64,000 nucleotides of DNA from Segatella copri (GCF_026015625.1 NZ_JAPDVG010000001.1:2776001-2840000), one strand, 5' to 3'. Counted from the first letter of the stretch, positions 1 through 9,618 are shown. The notes: generated by a model not told the origin, from the letters alone. Program-made: numbers and translations.

Positions 1-2
1 AG

Positions 3-737
3 GTAAACACAGAGGGAACCAAGCATCTGGTGAACGTTCTTCTGCGCCTCCAGATGCCTATCAGGCGATTTGTCTTTGTCAGTTCGCTCAGCATCTTTGG
101 AGCCATCCGCGAAGAGCAGCCTTATCAGGAAATCTCAGAACATGATACTCCTAAGCCAAATACTGCATACGGAAAGAGTAAGCTGGAGGCAGAACGCTAT
201 CTGGACAGCATCGGCAACAACTTTCCTTATATCATCCTCCGCCCTACAGGAGTTTACGGTCCTAGAGAGAAAGATTATTTCCTCATGGCACAGAGCATCA
301 AGCAGCATGTTGACTTTGCTGTAGGATTCAAGCGCCAGGACATCACCTTTGTATATGTACAGGACGTAGTACAGGCTGTATTCCTGGCTCTGGATCATGG
401 AATGAACGGCAGGAAATACTTCCTCAGCGATGGAGAAGTATACCAGTCGGCCGCCTTCAGCGACCTGATAAAAAAGGAGTTAGGCAATCCTTGGATGCTA
501 CGCATCAAGGCACCTGTCTGGGTATTGCGCATCGTAACCTTCTTCGGAGAATATCTCGGAAGAATGACCGGCAAGATGTCGGCCCTGAACAATGATAAGT
601 ACAACATTCTGAAACAGCGCAACTGGCGATGTGATATTGAGCCAGCCATGGATGAACTGGGCTATCATCCTCATTATCCACTGGAAAGAGGTGTGAAGCT
701 CGCCATCAAGTGGTACAAGGATAACGGATGGCTGTAA
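3..737 (+). CDS. NAD-dependent epimerase/dehydratase, 5'-truncated
   Basis: Extended short-chain dehydrogenase (SDR) of the NAD(P)-dependent epimerase/dehydratase type. The reading frame is open to the window edge and reads VNTEGTKHLVNVLLR before any good start, which is the usual SDR segment before strand 4, so the N-terminal Rossmann GxxGxxG part lies outside the window. Seen here: the catalytic Ser region (FVFVSSLSIFG), the YxxxK pair (AYGKSKLEAE) and the substrate-side LRPTGVYGPREKDY segment. Such enzymes act on nucleotide sugars or sterol/lipid-like substrates; the substrate cannot be told from sequence. It overlaps the following PAP2 gene by 10 bp, suggesting translational coupling. The GTG at 30 is internal, not a start. 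Confidence 0.9.
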   Translation, partial: VNTEGTKHLVNVLLRLQMPIRRFVFVSSLSIFGAIREEQPYQEISEHDTPKPNTAYGKSKLEAERYLDSIGNNFPYIILRPTGVYGPREKDYFLMAQSIKQHVDFAVGFKRQDITFVYVQDVVQAVFLALDHGMNGRKYFLSDGEVYQSAAFSDLIKKELGNPWMLRIKAPVWVLRIVTFFGEYLGRMTGKMSALNNDKYNILKQRNWRCDIEPAMDELGYHPHYPLERGVKLAIKWYKDNGWL

Positions 738-1747
738 ATTATAAACTAATAAGAAGCGTGATAAAAGATTATTTCAAGATAGACAAGAACCCGAAGAAGG
801 GACTGATGACACTGGAATGGGTCATGCTGGGATATATGGCAATCACCATTATCACCATGCTCTTTACCTACACCAAACTCGTAAACCCGGAAGCTATGCT
901 CTGGGGACGACTGAGAGTGCTCGTCATGACCATTGCCCTTTGGGCAGTATACCGCATGATACCTTGCCGCATCACCAAGATGGTGCGCATCATTGCCCAG
1001 ATGGCTTTGCTTGCCTGGTGGTATCCCGACACCTACGAAATCAATCGTATGTTCCCAAACCTAGACCATATCTTTGCAGGTTGGGAGCAGGATCTTTTCG
1101 GATGTCAACCCGCCCTGCTCTTTGCCAAAGCTCTGCCTTGGGCTGTAGTAAGCGAACTGATGTCGATGGGCTACTTTATGTATTATCCGATGATTGCATT
1201 AGTTACATTCTATTATTTCTTCTGCAGATATTATGAGGCAGAAAGAGCTGCATTCGTCATGCTCGCCGGTTTCTTTATCTACTATCTCATCTACATCTAT
1301 GTACCGGTAGTGGGCCCGACCTTCTACTTTGATGCAGTAGGAATATCAGAAATAACCAAAGGCATCTTCCCGGCTTTGGGCGATTACTTCAATACCCATA
1401 CCAACTGCCTGCCGACACCGGGCTACACCGATGGAATCTTCTACCAGCTTGTAGAAGACGCCAAGAACGCCGGCGAGCGTCCTACTGCCGCTTTCCCAAG
1501 TTCGCATGTGGGCGTGAGCACCATCTGCATGCTCCTGGTCTGGCATACCGGCAACCGAAAACTGCTATACGTGATGCTGCCATTCTACATCTTCCTGTGT
1601 CTGGCTACCGTATATATTCAGGCGCATTATCTCATCGATGCCATCGCTGGCCTCATCTCTGCCGTCGTCATCTATTTTGTATTGATGGCAGTATCGAAGG
1701 GAATGATAGAGCATCATACTCCTTCTTCGCGACTGAGATTCAGATAA
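728..1747 (+). CDS. PAP2-family membrane phosphatase / phosphotransferase
   Basis: Polytopic inner-membrane protein of 339 aa in the PAP2 (phosphatidic acid phosphatase type 2) superfamily. Its C-terminal half carries the conserved FPSSHVG segment (motif 2) and, after two membrane spans, the AHYLIDAIAG segment (motif 3, with catalytic His and the Asp three residues on). This layout resembles bacterial inositol-phosphoceramide synthase-like (AUR1) enzymes as well as simple lipid phosphatases, so either removal or transfer of a lipid phosphate head group is possible. Bacteroidota make sphingolipids, which makes an AUR1-like role plausible, but this is inference. The start overlaps the upstream epimerase by 10 bp, so the two are probably cotranscribed. 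Confidence 0.85.
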   Translation: MAVNYKLIRSVIKDYFKIDKNPKKGLMTLEWVMLGYMAITIITMLFTYTKLVNPEAMLWGRLRVLVMTIALWAVYRMIPCRITKMVRIIAQMALLAWWYPDTYEINRMFPNLDHIFAGWEQDLFGCQPALLFAKALPWAVVSELMSMGYFMYYPMIALVTFYYFFCRYYEAERAAFVMLAGFFIYYLIYIYVPVVGPTFYFDAVGISEITKGIFPALGDYFNTHTNCLPTPGYTDGIFYQLVEDAKNAGERPTAAFPSSHVGVSTICMLLVWHTGNRKLLYVMLPFYIFLCLATVYIQAHYLIDAIAGLISAVVIYFVLMAVSKGMIEHHTPSSRLRFR

Positions 1748-1800
1748 ATACATATTTTAATTACAATAACATTATAAACGAATAGAATTCATCTAGAACA

Positions 1801-3135
1801 ATGAAGAAACTATTTATTGAGACTTATGGCTGCCAGATGAACGTGGCAGACAGTGAGGTAGTTGCCTCTGTGATGCAGATGGCTGGCTACGAAATTTGTG
1901 AGAAAGAAGAAGAGGCTGATGCCATCTTCCTGAACACCTGCAGTATCCGCGAGAATGCAGAGAACAAGATTTATCATCGCCTCGACACCCTCCATGCAGA
2001 GCAGAAGAAGGGAAGAAAGGTGATTCTCGGCGTTTTGGGCTGCATGGCTGAGCGCGTAAAGGATGACCTCATCCAGAACCACTATGCCAACCTGGTTTGC
2101 GGACCAGACAGCTATCTCAACCTGCCGGATATGATTGCGCAGTGCGAGATGGGTACCAATGCCATCAACATAGAACTCTCTAAGACCGAGACTTACCGTG
2201 ACATCGTGCCTCAGCGCATCGGTGGCAACAGAGTGAGCGGTTTCGTAAGCATCATGCGTGGTTGCAACAACTTCTGCCACTACTGCATCGTGCCTTATAC
2301 CCGTGGACGTGAGCGCAGCCGCGATGCTGAGAGCATCCTGCGTGAGGTTCGCGATTTGCAGCAGCGTGGCTTCAAGGAAGTTACCCTGCTTGGACAGAAT
2401 GTAAACAGTTATGGTCTCTCTCCATCGGGCAAGCGCGAGGAAGGCAGTCTTTCCTTCGCCGAACTCCTCCACATGGTAGCCCAGGCTGTGCCGGATATGC
2501 GAGTACGCTTCACCACCTCTAACCCAGAGGATATGACCGAGGACATCCTCCACGCCATCGCCGAAGAGCCAAACCTCTGCAAGCACATCCACTTCCCTGC
2601 ACAGAGCGGAAGCAACAAGATTTTGAAGCTGATGAACCGCAAATACACCCGTGAGGAGTATCTGCAGCGCATCGCCGACATCAAGCGCATCATTCCAGGC
2701 TGCGGCATCACCACCGACATCTTCGTGGGTTATCACGACGAGACCGAGGAAGACCATCAGGAAACCCTCTCGCTGGTGAAGGAAGTAGGCTTCGACAGCG
2801 CCTTCATGTTCAAGTATTCAGAGCGCCCGGGCACCTATGCCGCCAAGCATCTGCCAGACAACGTTTCTGAGGAAACCAAGATAGCCCGCCTCAACGAACT
2901 TATCAAGTTGCAGACCGAGGTGAGTGCCGAGCAGAACAAGAAGGATGAAGGCAAGGTATTCACCATCCTCATCGAGAACTTCAGCAAGCGTAGCCGCGAG
3001 CAGATGATGGGTCGAACAGAACAGAACAAGGCGGTTGTCATTGATAAGGGTAACCACCATATCGGAGAGTTCGTGAAGGTTCGCATCACCGGTTCTACCT
3101 CTGCTACTCTCTTCGGAGAAGAAGTAAAGGAGTAA
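1801..3135 (+). CDS. miaB: tRNA-2-methylthio-N6-dimethylallyladenosine synthase MiaB
   Basis: Radical-SAM methylthiotransferase that converts i6A37 to ms2i6A37 in tRNAs reading UNN codons. At 444 aa it has the normal family length. The N-terminal UPF0004 domain supplies three Cys (C11 in TYGCQMN, C47 in NTCSIRE, C81 in LGCMAER) for the auxiliary 4Fe-4S cluster. The radical-SAM CxxxCxxC motif is C155, C159, C162 in RGCNNFCHYC. A C-terminal TRAM domain closes the protein. The choice MiaB rather than MtaB/RimO rests on overall similarity of these segments (NNFCHYCIVPYTRGRERSR). A hairpin follows before the ABC transporter gene. Confidence 0.96.
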   Translation: MKKLFIETYGCQMNVADSEVVASVMQMAGYEICEKEEEADAIFLNTCSIRENAENKIYHRLDTLHAEQKKGRKVILGVLGCMAERVKDDLIQNHYANLVCGPDSYLNLPDMIAQCEMGTNAINIELSKTETYRDIVPQRIGGNRVSGFVSIMRGCNNFCHYCIVPYTRGRERSRDAESILREVRDLQQRGFKEVTLLGQNVNSYGLSPSGKREEGSLSFAELLHMVAQAVPDMRVRFTTSNPEDMTEDILHAIAEEPNLCKHIHFPAQSGSNKILKLMNRKYTREEYLQRIADIKRIIPGCGITTDIFVGYHDETEEDHQETLSLVKEVGFDSAFMFKYSERPGTYAAKHLPDNVSEETKIARLNELIKLQTEVSAEQNKKDEGKVFTILIENFSKRSREQMMGRTEQNKAVVIDKGNHHIGEFVKVRITGSTSATLFGEEVKE

Positions 3136-3208
3136 AACCAAACTCATCAGAACAGCTTTTTCTGAATAAAAAGACTCTTCTAAAAGAAAAAACAGAATAT
3201 AAACAAGA

Positions 3209-3234
3209 AAAACCGCCAAAAGTTTGGCGGTTTT
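3209..3234 (+). terminator. Hairpin after miaB
   Basis: Perfect inverted repeat (AAAACCGCC against GGCGGTTTT, A/T-rich loop) 74 bp after the miaB stop. The T-run is short. It also contains the TTTG proposed as the -33 element of the next promoter, so termination and initiation signals overlap. Confidence 0.6.
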
Positions 3235-3254
3235 CTTAAAAAGCACTATATTTG
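3223..3254 (+). promoter_or_regulatory. Bacteroidota promoter upstream of the ABC transporter
   Basis: TTTG at 3223-3226, 20 bp spacer, TATATTTG at 3247-3254: a full match to the Bacteroidota -33/-7 consensus. The expected start point is about 5 nt downstream, essentially at the ATG at 3260, so this transcript would be leaderless or nearly so. Confidence 0.7.
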
Positions 3255-3259
3255 CACCT

Positions 3260-5113
3260 ATGAAGGAATTCTTGCAAATTTTACGCCGATTCGTCCCTCC
3301 ATACAAGAAGTATCTGGGACTGTCTATCCTGTTCAATATCCTGTCTGCGGTATTGAACATCTTTTCGTTTGCAGCCTTGATACCAATCCTGCAAATCCTG
3401 TTCCAAGTAGATGGTGGTATCCGTGTCAACGAGTATATGCACTGGAATGGAGATTGGGGTAGCATCAAGGAGGTTGCAACCAATAACCTGTATTATTATA
3501 TTCAGGAGTTTATTGTTGTCCATAGTGCATCAACTGCCCTTTTGGTCATCGGCATATTCCTAGCCTTCATGACATTCCTCAAGACGGGAGCCTATTTCCT
3601 CTCGTCAGCCACCATCATACCTATCCGTACAGGTATCGTAAGAGACATCCGCAACCAGATTTACCAGAAGATAAACAGTCTCTCGCTCGGTTTCTTCAGC
3701 GAGGAGCGCAAGGGCGATATCATTGCCCGCATGAGCGGTGATGTGCAGGAAGTGGAGAACAGCATCATGTCGTCGCTCGACATGCTCTTCAAAAATCCTG
3801 TCCTGATTCTCTTCTATTTCGTTACACTCATCTGCATCAGCTGGCAGCTCACCCTCTTCACCATTCTCTTTGTACCACCTTTCGGCTGGTTTATGGGAGT
3901 AGTGGGCAAGAAACTGAAGGCACACAGTATCGAGGCACAGGCACTTTGGAGCGATACGATGAGTATGGTAGAAGAAACGCTGGGCGGCTTGCGCATCATC
4001 AAGGCGTTCTGTGCTGAAGAAAAGATGAACAAGCGTTTCAATCAGGTTAACAGCAGCTACCGCGACAACATCATGCGTGTAAATATCCGCCAGCAGATGG
4101 CACACCCGATGAGTGAGTTTCTGGGAACTATCCTCATCGTAGTGGTATTGTGGTTTGGCGGTATCCTGGTTCTGGATTACGGCAGAATCGACGGTCCTAC
4201 CATCATCTTCTATCTCGTGATGCTCTACAGCATCATCAACCCGCTGAAGGAATTCTCCAAAGCGAGTTACAATATTCCAAAGGGATTGGCAAGTATGGAG
4301 CGTATCGACAAGATTCTGCAGGCTGAGGTGGAAATCAAGGACAAGGAGAACCCTGAGCATATCAGCAGCTTCGAACATCAGATAGAGTTCCGCCACGTTT
4401 CCTTCGCCTATACCGACCGAAAGAGCGCCGAACTGGTTTATGTATTAAAGGATATCAATCTCGTGATACCAAAAGGCAAGACTGTTGCACTTGTTGGTCA
4501 GAGCGGTAGCGGTAAGAGTACGATGGTAGATCTGATTCCACGTTACTATGATGTACAGGAAGGCGAGGTGCTGATTGACGGCATTAATGTGAAAGACCTT
4601 GCCGTACATGACCTTCGCATGCTGATAGGAAATGTAAACCAGGAGGCTATCCTCTTCAATGCAAGTTTCAAGGACAATATCCGATTCGGCAAGACCGACG
4701 CTACGGATGAGGAAATAGCCAATGCAGCTAAGATAGCCAATGCTTACGAGTTCATTACCAAGTCGGAGCATGGTTTCGATACAAATATCGGTGACCGAGG
4801 CGGCAGACTCTCCGGTGGTCAGCGCCAGCGTGTCAGCATCGCCCGTGCCATCCTCAAGAATCCTCCTATCCTCATCCTCGATGAGGCAACATCAGCCCTC
4901 GATACCGAGAGCGAGCGCCTGGTTCAGGATGCCTTGGAGAAACTGATGAAAACCCGTACCACCGTGGCTGTGGCTCACCGATTGAGTACCATCAAGCATG
5001 CCGATGAAATCTGCGTATTGCACGAGGGTAGGATTGTGGAGCGTGGTACTCATGAGGAACTGATTGAAAAAAAAGGATATTACAAGAAGTTGCATGATAT
5101 GCAGCAGGTGTAA
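3260..5113 (+). CDS. MsbA-like ABC exporter (fused permease and ATPase)
   Basis: Half-transporter of 617 aa with an N-terminal six-helix type-1 exporter domain (about residues 20-330) and a C-terminal nucleotide-binding domain. Visible are Walker A (GQSGSGKST, near residue 415), the signature LSGGQRQR (near 516), Walker B plus D-loop (ILILDEATSALD, near 537) and the switch His (VAHRLSTI). In Bacteroidota these proteins next to acyltransferases are usually taken as lipid A/core flippases (MsbA role); a lipid or peptide exporter is the alternative. The start at 3260 (MKEFLQILRRF) is preferred to an upstream ATG at 3224, because the promoter -7 box lies between them. It is followed 41 bp later by an LpxL-like gene. 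Confidence 0.9.
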   Translation: MKEFLQILRRFVPPYKKYLGLSILFNILSAVLNIFSFAALIPILQILFQVDGGIRVNEYMHWNGDWGSIKEVATNNLYYYIQEFIVVHSASTALLVIGIFLAFMTFLKTGAYFLSSATIIPIRTGIVRDIRNQIYQKINSLSLGFFSEERKGDIIARMSGDVQEVENSIMSSLDMLFKNPVLILFYFVTLICISWQLTLFTILFVPPFGWFMGVVGKKLKAHSIEAQALWSDTMSMVEETLGGLRIIKAFCAEEKMNKRFNQVNSSYRDNIMRVNIRQQMAHPMSEFLGTILIVVVLWFGGILVLDYGRIDGPTIIFYLVMLYSIINPLKEFSKASYNIPKGLASMERIDKILQAEVEIKDKENPEHISSFEHQIEFRHVSFAYTDRKSAELVYVLKDINLVIPKGKTVALVGQSGSGKSTMVDLIPRYYDVQEGEVLIDGINVKDLAVHDLRMLIGNVNQEAILFNASFKDNIRFGKTDATDEEIANAAKIANAYEFITKSEHGFDTNIGDRGGRLSGGQRQRVSIARAILKNPPILILDEATSALDTESERLVQDALEKLMKTRTTVAVAHRLSTIKHADEICVLHEGRIVERGTHEELIEKKGYYKKLHDMQQV

Positions 5114-5154
5114 TTGAGTAAAGAGTTAATAGTTAAGAATTTATAGTTTTACAG

Positions 5155-6081
5155 ATGGTTAAGATTGTTTATGCATTCTTTTATGCAATATCGCTGCTGC
5201 CTTTCAGGCTGCTCTATTGCATTGCCGACTTCGAGTACTTCATGATGTATTACGTCATCAAGTACCGCAGAGGCATTGTGCGTAAGAATCTCACCAGCTC
5301 TTTTCCTGAGAAATCAGAAGAAGAGATTATCGACATCGAGAAGAAGTTCTATCGCTGGTTCAGTGATTACTTCTTCGAGGCTGTCAAACTGCTCAGCATC
5401 AGTGACAAGGGGTTGCGCCAGCGATTCCAGGTCATCAACAGCGAGGAGGTGGAGCAATGTTTCCAGGAAGGTCAGAACGTGGCAGCCATCCTGGGCCATT
5501 ACTGCAACTGGGAGTGGCTCTCATGTGTGGGCATCGAACTGCCCAAGTCACGCAAGATGGGTCTCATCTATCATCCTCTGCGCAACCAAGCCTTCGACGA
5601 ACTCTTCAAGCGCATCCGTTCTCACGAGGAGAATGGCGTGGTGGTGCCCAAGAAAAACATCCTCCGCTACTTGGTGGATTACAAGCGCAAGGGCATCATG
5701 AGCATCTTCGGCTACATCAGCGACCAGGGTCCCAAGTGGGAGAACATCCACTTATGGCTTCCTTTCCTCAACCATCCCGAAACCCCTGTGTTTACGGGTG
5801 GCGAGAGAATCATGAGGAAGATGAACGATGCCGTGTTCTATGTAGAGATGTCCCGCCCTAAGCGCGGCTACTATACAGCCACTTACAAGCTCATCACCCG
5901 CAATCCGAACTCCCTGCCGGAGCACGAGATTACCCGTCGCTTCTTCCAGATGCTGGAAGAAACCATCCGCCGGAATCCACCCTATTATTTATGGACGCAT
6001 AACAGATGGAAGCGAACCAAGGAGGAGTTTGACAAGCGATATGAAATTAAAAACGGTAAAGTAATTCCTATAGAATCATGA
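5155..6081 (+). CDS. LpxL/HtrB-family lysophospholipid/lipid A acyltransferase
   Basis: Membrane-associated acyltransferase of 308 aa in the bacterial lipid A biosynthesis acyltransferase family (LpxL/LpxM/WaaM). One hydrophobic N-terminal segment precedes the HX4(D/E) catalytic motif, here H115...E120 in GHYCNWE. Further family segments are ISDQGP and the FTGGERIMRKMNDAVFYVEM stretch. It would move a secondary acyl chain onto a lipid A precursor, though ornithine- or glycine-lipid acylation is also known for the superfamily in Bacteroidota. It lies between an MsbA-like exporter and a glycerophosphotransferase-like gene whose ATG overlaps its TGA by 4 nt, so the three form a likely envelope operon. 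Confidence 0.88.
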   Translation: MVKIVYAFFYAISLLPFRLLYCIADFEYFMMYYVIKYRRGIVRKNLTSSFPEKSEEEIIDIEKKFYRWFSDYFFEAVKLLSISDKGLRQRFQVINSEEVEQCFQEGQNVAAILGHYCNWEWLSCVGIELPKSRKMGLIYHPLRNQAFDELFKRIRSHEENGVVVPKKNILRYLVDYKRKGIMSIFGYISDQGPKWENIHLWLPFLNHPETPVFTGGERIMRKMNDAVFYVEMSRPKRGYYTATYKLITRNPNSLPEHEITRRFFQMLEETIRRNPPYYLWTHNRWKRTKEEFDKRYEIKNGKVIPIES

Positions 6082-7136
6082 GAATAGTTCTTTTCTGTGA
6101 AAACAAGTATGCCATAGACATACTTAATCCGATACAAGAACATGTGACAAAGCAACATTTGCCACACGAGATATTGTGGTATATCCACAAACCAAAGATA
6201 GACAGTTTTCCATATGCCGACCAGGTGAAATGGACCAACTCTATTCAAGAAGTCTATGACTTCCAGCCAGAGGCTATCTATGTGCCAGGCAACATTGTGC
6301 CTTACTATCTGCCAGGCGTCAAGATACAGGTATTCCACGGCTATGCCGCAGAGAAGAAAGATCACTGGATTATCCGCCGTTACTTTGACACCTATTTCAC
6401 CCAAGGTCCTTACTTCACTTCCCACTTCGAGGCTCTGGCCAAGAGATATGGAGATTTCGAGGTGTTGGAAACGGGATGGCCTAAGCAGGATTGGATCAAG
6501 GAAAACCTGCATAAATATGATGCCGACCGAGAGAAACTGCTCAGGGAAAGCGGCAAGGAGACCTTGATCCTTTATGCCCCAACCTTCTCGCCAAAACTCA
6601 CTTCGCTTCCTTACATCAAGGAAGAGTTGGGCAAGCTGGCTAAGGAGCGCAATGCCCTGATAGTAATGAAGTTCCATCCGCTTACCCGTCAGGAATGGGT
6701 AGATGAATACCGTGAATGGGCTGCAACCAAGAAGGATGTTCTCTTCATCGACAAGGGAGAGAACGTAACCAAATATCAGCTGATGGCAGATACGCTCATC
6801 AGCGACACTTCTTCTACCATCTATGAGTTCCTGCTGCTCTCTCGCCCAGTAATCACCCTCGGCACCATATCCAAGGATATCTACTGGGAAAACATCACGG
6901 AACCTGATCAACTGATTGCCGCCTACGACCATGCCCTCACAGACCCTGAGGCGATAGCCAAGAGACAGTGGATAGTAGACAACTACGATCCATATTTGGA
7001 CGGCAACGTATGCCAGCGCATGCTCGACGGAGCCGAAGACTACATCCGCCGTCATGGTGTGCCGAAGAAGAGAAAGCTGAATCTCTGGCGCAAATATACC
7101 AGCATCAAGACATTTGGAAGAATCAAAAAAGAATAA
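6078..7136 (+). CDS. CDP-glycerol glycerophosphotransferase-like (TagF/TagB family) protein
   Basis: 352-aa GT-B fold protein resembling the CDP-glycerol:poly(glycerophosphate) glycerophosphotransferase family. Supporting segments are [11 protein letters not shown] (family 'HG...KK' patch), [10 protein letters not shown] (the 'YAPTwR' motif), MKFHPL ('kxHP'), and [25 protein letters not shown] ('sDxSSxxfd' motif). In Gram-positives this chemistry builds teichoic acids; here it more likely decorates a lipid-linked or surface glycan with glycerol phosphate or a related alcohol phosphate. Context supports that: two genes downstream is a TagD-like cytidylyltransferase domain able to make the CDP-activated donor. 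Start overlaps the upstream stop (ATGA). Confidence 0.8.
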   Translation: MRIVLFCENKYAIDILNPIQEHVTKQHLPHEILWYIHKPKIDSFPYADQVKWTNSIQEVYDFQPEAIYVPGNIVPYYLPGVKIQVFHGYAAEKKDHWIIRRYFDTYFTQGPYFTSHFEALAKRYGDFEVLETGWPKQDWIKENLHKYDADREKLLRESGKETLILYAPTFSPKLTSLPYIKEELGKLAKERNALIVMKFHPLTRQEWVDEYREWAATKKDVLFIDKGENVTKYQLMADTLISDTSSTIYEFLLLSRPVITLGTISKDIYWENITEPDQLIAAYDHALTDPEAIAKRQWIVDNYDPYLDGNVCQRMLDGAEDYIRRHGVPKKRKLNLWRKYTSIKTFGRIKKE

Positions 7137-7140
7137 AGAT

Positions 7141-8214
7141 ATGCTTAATTTTACAGTAGGACCTGTGATGGCAAGCGATGAAGTTAGAGCCATCGGCGCT
7201 GAGCAGGTGCCTTATTTCAGAACAGCAGAGTTCTCCGCCATCATGAAGGAGAACGAACAATTGATGAAGCAGTTTGCCAAGGCATCAGACGATGCCCGCA
7301 CTGTTTTTATCACAGGTTCGGGCACAGCCTCTATGGAAGCCGTGGTTATGAATGTATTCACTCCTGCCGACAAAGTACTGGTAGTGAATGGCGGTAGCTT
7401 TGGTCACCGATTCGTACAACTCTGTGAAATTCATGAGATTCCACATACAGAAATCAAGCTTGAGATGGGGACTCCACTCACGGCAGAAGACCTCAAGCCA
7501 TACGAGGGACAAGGCTACACCGGCTTCCTCGTCAATCTACATGAGACTTCTACCGGCGTACTCTACGACATCCAGATGATCAGCGACTTCTGTCATCGCA
7601 ACCATATTTTCCTGGCCGTAGATTCCATCAGTTCTTTCCTCGCGGATCCATTCAACATGAAGGAACTCGGCGTGAACGTAATGATTACGGGTTCACAGAA
7701 GGCACTGGCATGTCCTCCAGGCATCTCTGTCATCATTCTCGATACAGAGGCAATCAAGCGAGTAGAGGCAAACAATGTTAAGTCGATGTATTTCGACCTG
7801 AAGGATGCCTTGAAGAACGGTGAGCGTGGACAGACTCCTTTCACCCCAGCCGTAGGAACTTTACTGCAGATTCATGCCCGCCTGAAGGAGATAGAGCGCA
7901 ATGGCGGTGTGGAGAGCGAGAACCAGCGCATGAAAATGCTTGCCGAAGATTTCAGAAGTAAGATCAAGGACCTGCCATTCACCATCGTATCAAAGTCAAT
8001 GTCAAATGCCGTTACTCCTCTGCATCCACAGAACGCCTCAGCCTACGACATCTTCCTGAAGCTGAAAGACGAATATGGCATCTGGGTATGTCCTAATGGT
8101 GGCGACATGGCAGAAAAGGTGTTCCGTGTAGGTCATCTCGGCAACCTGAGTCCGGAAGACAACACCACTCTCGTTGATGCACTGAAGGATATGCAGGCTA
8201 AGGGACTGCTATAA
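7141..8214 (+). CDS. Class V aminotransferase, PLP-dependent
   Basis: 357-aa fold-type I PLP enzyme related to alanine-glyoxylate / serine-pyruvate / 2-aminoethylphosphonate aminotransferases. The N-terminus MLNFTVGPV matches the family opening, [13 protein letters not shown] binds PLP phosphate, VDSISSF contains the ring-stacking Asp, and K187 in GSQKAL is the Schiff-base lysine. The ATG at 7141 is chosen over an upstream ATG at 7114 that would overlap the previous gene and lacks homology. Placed between a glycerophosphotransferase-like gene and a cytidylyltransferase fusion, it may supply an amino-alcohol or aminoalkyl precursor for a CDP-activated head group; a phosphonate route (AEPT-like) is a specific alternative. 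The real substrate is unknown. Confidence 0.82.
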   Translation: MLNFTVGPVMASDEVRAIGAEQVPYFRTAEFSAIMKENEQLMKQFAKASDDARTVFITGSGTASMEAVVMNVFTPADKVLVVNGGSFGHRFVQLCEIHEIPHTEIKLEMGTPLTAEDLKPYEGQGYTGFLVNLHETSTGVLYDIQMISDFCHRNHIFLAVDSISSFLADPFNMKELGVNVMITGSQKALACPPGISVIILDTEAIKRVEANNVKSMYFDLKDALKNGERGQTPFTPAVGTLLQIHARLKEIERNGGVESENQRMKMLAEDFRSKIKDLPFTIVSKSMSNAVTPLHPQNASAYDIFLKLKDEYGIWVCPNGGDMAEKVFRVGHLGNLSPEDNTTLVDALKDMQAKGLL

Positions 8215-8271
8215 AGGGGCTGCTATAATATATATAATAAGGTATAGAGAACTTTCAAGATAGAGAAACTT

Positions 8272-9618
8272 ATGGTTAAAGTCATCACATACGGTACTTA
8301 CGACCTGCTTCATTATGGTCACATCCGTCTCCTGGAGCGCGCCAAGGCTTTGGGCGACTACCTCATCGTGGGCGTAACCTCGGATACCTTCGACCGTGAG
8401 CGTGGCAAAATCAATGTACAACAATCCCTCATGGAACGAGTGGAAGCCGTGCGTGCCACTGGCATTGCCGATGAAATCATCATCGAGGAATACGAGGGAC
8501 AGAAGATTGACGACATCAAGCGACTGGACGTAGATATCTTTACCGTAGGTTCTGACTGGAGAGGCAAGTTTGACTATCTCAACGCTTATTGCAAGGTGGT
8601 TTATCTAGACCGCACTCAGGGCGTATCGAGCACGGAGATCAGAAGCGAGCAGCAGGTGGTTAGCCTCGGACTGGTTGGCGAATCGCCTATCCTCAACAAG
8701 ATAGAGCGCGAAAGCCAATATGTCAATGGGCTAGAGGCAGGAAAGGTTTTCTCCCTCAACGACCAATATCTCTCAGAGAATCTGCAGGCAGCGGAAAAGC
8801 AGGCAGCCAGTTTTCAGGAACTCCTGAATGAAAGCGATGCGCTCTATGTTATCTCTGCCCCAAGCAAGCACTATGCTCAAATAAAGGAGGCATTAGAAGC
8901 TGGCAAACACGTATTGTGCGAATCGCCTATCACTCTTCAGCCTCAGCAATGGAAAGAACTCAAGGAAATAGCAAAAAATAAGAAGGTAGTCTTGATGGAT
9001 TCTATCAAGACCGCCTATTCCGTAGCCTATTACCGACTCTTACTCTTGGCTAAGGGCGGTATCATCGGTGATATCATGTCGGTGGATGCAACCTGCACCA
9101 GTCTCGTAGACTTTGACCCGACCCAGGATTCACAGAAGAGTCTTTACGAATGGAACAGTATCTGCGCCTGGGGACCGACGGCACTCCTGCCTATCTTCCA
9201 GCTTCTAGGCACAGAATACAGCAACAAACAGATAGCCACTCACTTCCTGGACGAAGCAAAGCGCTATGATGCCTTTACCAAGATATCCTTCCTCTATCCT
9301 CATGCCGTAGCTTCGCTGAAGGTTGGTCAAGGCGTGAAGTCGGAAGGCGAATTGATTATCTCGGGCACCAAGGGATACATCTACGTACCAGCCCCATGGT
9401 GGAAGACCGATTACTTCGAGGTGAGATACGAGAATCCGCAGAACAACAAGCGCTACTTCTACCAGCTGGATGGAGAAGGGTTGCGCTATATGCTCCTCTC
9501 CTTCCTCAAAGCCATCCGCACCGGCAAGGACTTCTCGTATGTATCCGATGACATATCAGAAGAAATCGTCAAGACTATCGCCAATTTCGAGGCAAGAAAA
9601 GACATGGTCATCATATAG
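8272..9618 (+). CDS. Fusion: TagD-like cytidylyltransferase + Gfo/Idh/MocA oxidoreductase
   Basis: 448-aa two-domain protein. Residues 1 to about 130 are a glycerol-3-phosphate cytidylyltransferase-like nucleotidyltransferase: TYGTYDLLHYGH with the HxGH motif (H14, H17) and the C-terminal RTQGVSSTEIR motif. Residues from about 140 to the end resemble the Gfo/Idh/MocA NAD(P)-dependent oxidoreductase family: APSKHYAQIKEALEAGKHVLCESP (the 'HaexalxaGkhVlcEKP' segment) and the MDSIKTAY / GIIGDI segments. The domain seems to lack the first GxGxxG of a standard Gfo/Idh N-terminus, so it may be partly degenerate. The logical role is making a CDP-alcohol and reducing or oxidizing its precursor, feeding the glycerophosphotransferase two genes upstream. 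Confidence 0.82.
   Translation: MVKVITYGTYDLLHYGHIRLLERAKALGDYLIVGVTSDTFDRERGKINVQQSLMERVEAVRATGIADEIIIEEYEGQKIDDIKRLDVDIFTVGSDWRGKFDYLNAYCKVVYLDRTQGVSSTEIRSEQQVVSLGLVGESPILNKIERESQYVNGLEAGKVFSLNDQYLSENLQAAEKQAASFQELLNESDALYVISAPSKHYAQIKEALEAGKHVLCESPITLQPQQWKELKEIAKNKKVVLMDSIKTAYSVAYYRLLLLAKGGIIGDIMSVDATCTSLVDFDPTQDSQKSLYEWNSICAWGPTALLPIFQLLGTEYSNKQIATHFLDEAKRYDAFTKISFLYPHAVASLKVGQGVKSEGELIISGTKGYIYVPAPWWKTDYFEVRYENPQNNKRYFYQLDGEGLRYMLLSFLKAIRTGKDFSYVSDDISEEIVKTIANFEARKDMVII

Noticed and set aside
1810-2757. 315-codon frame antisense to miaB
   Set aside because: miaB has all its Fe-S motifs; the antisense frame has no recognizable domain.
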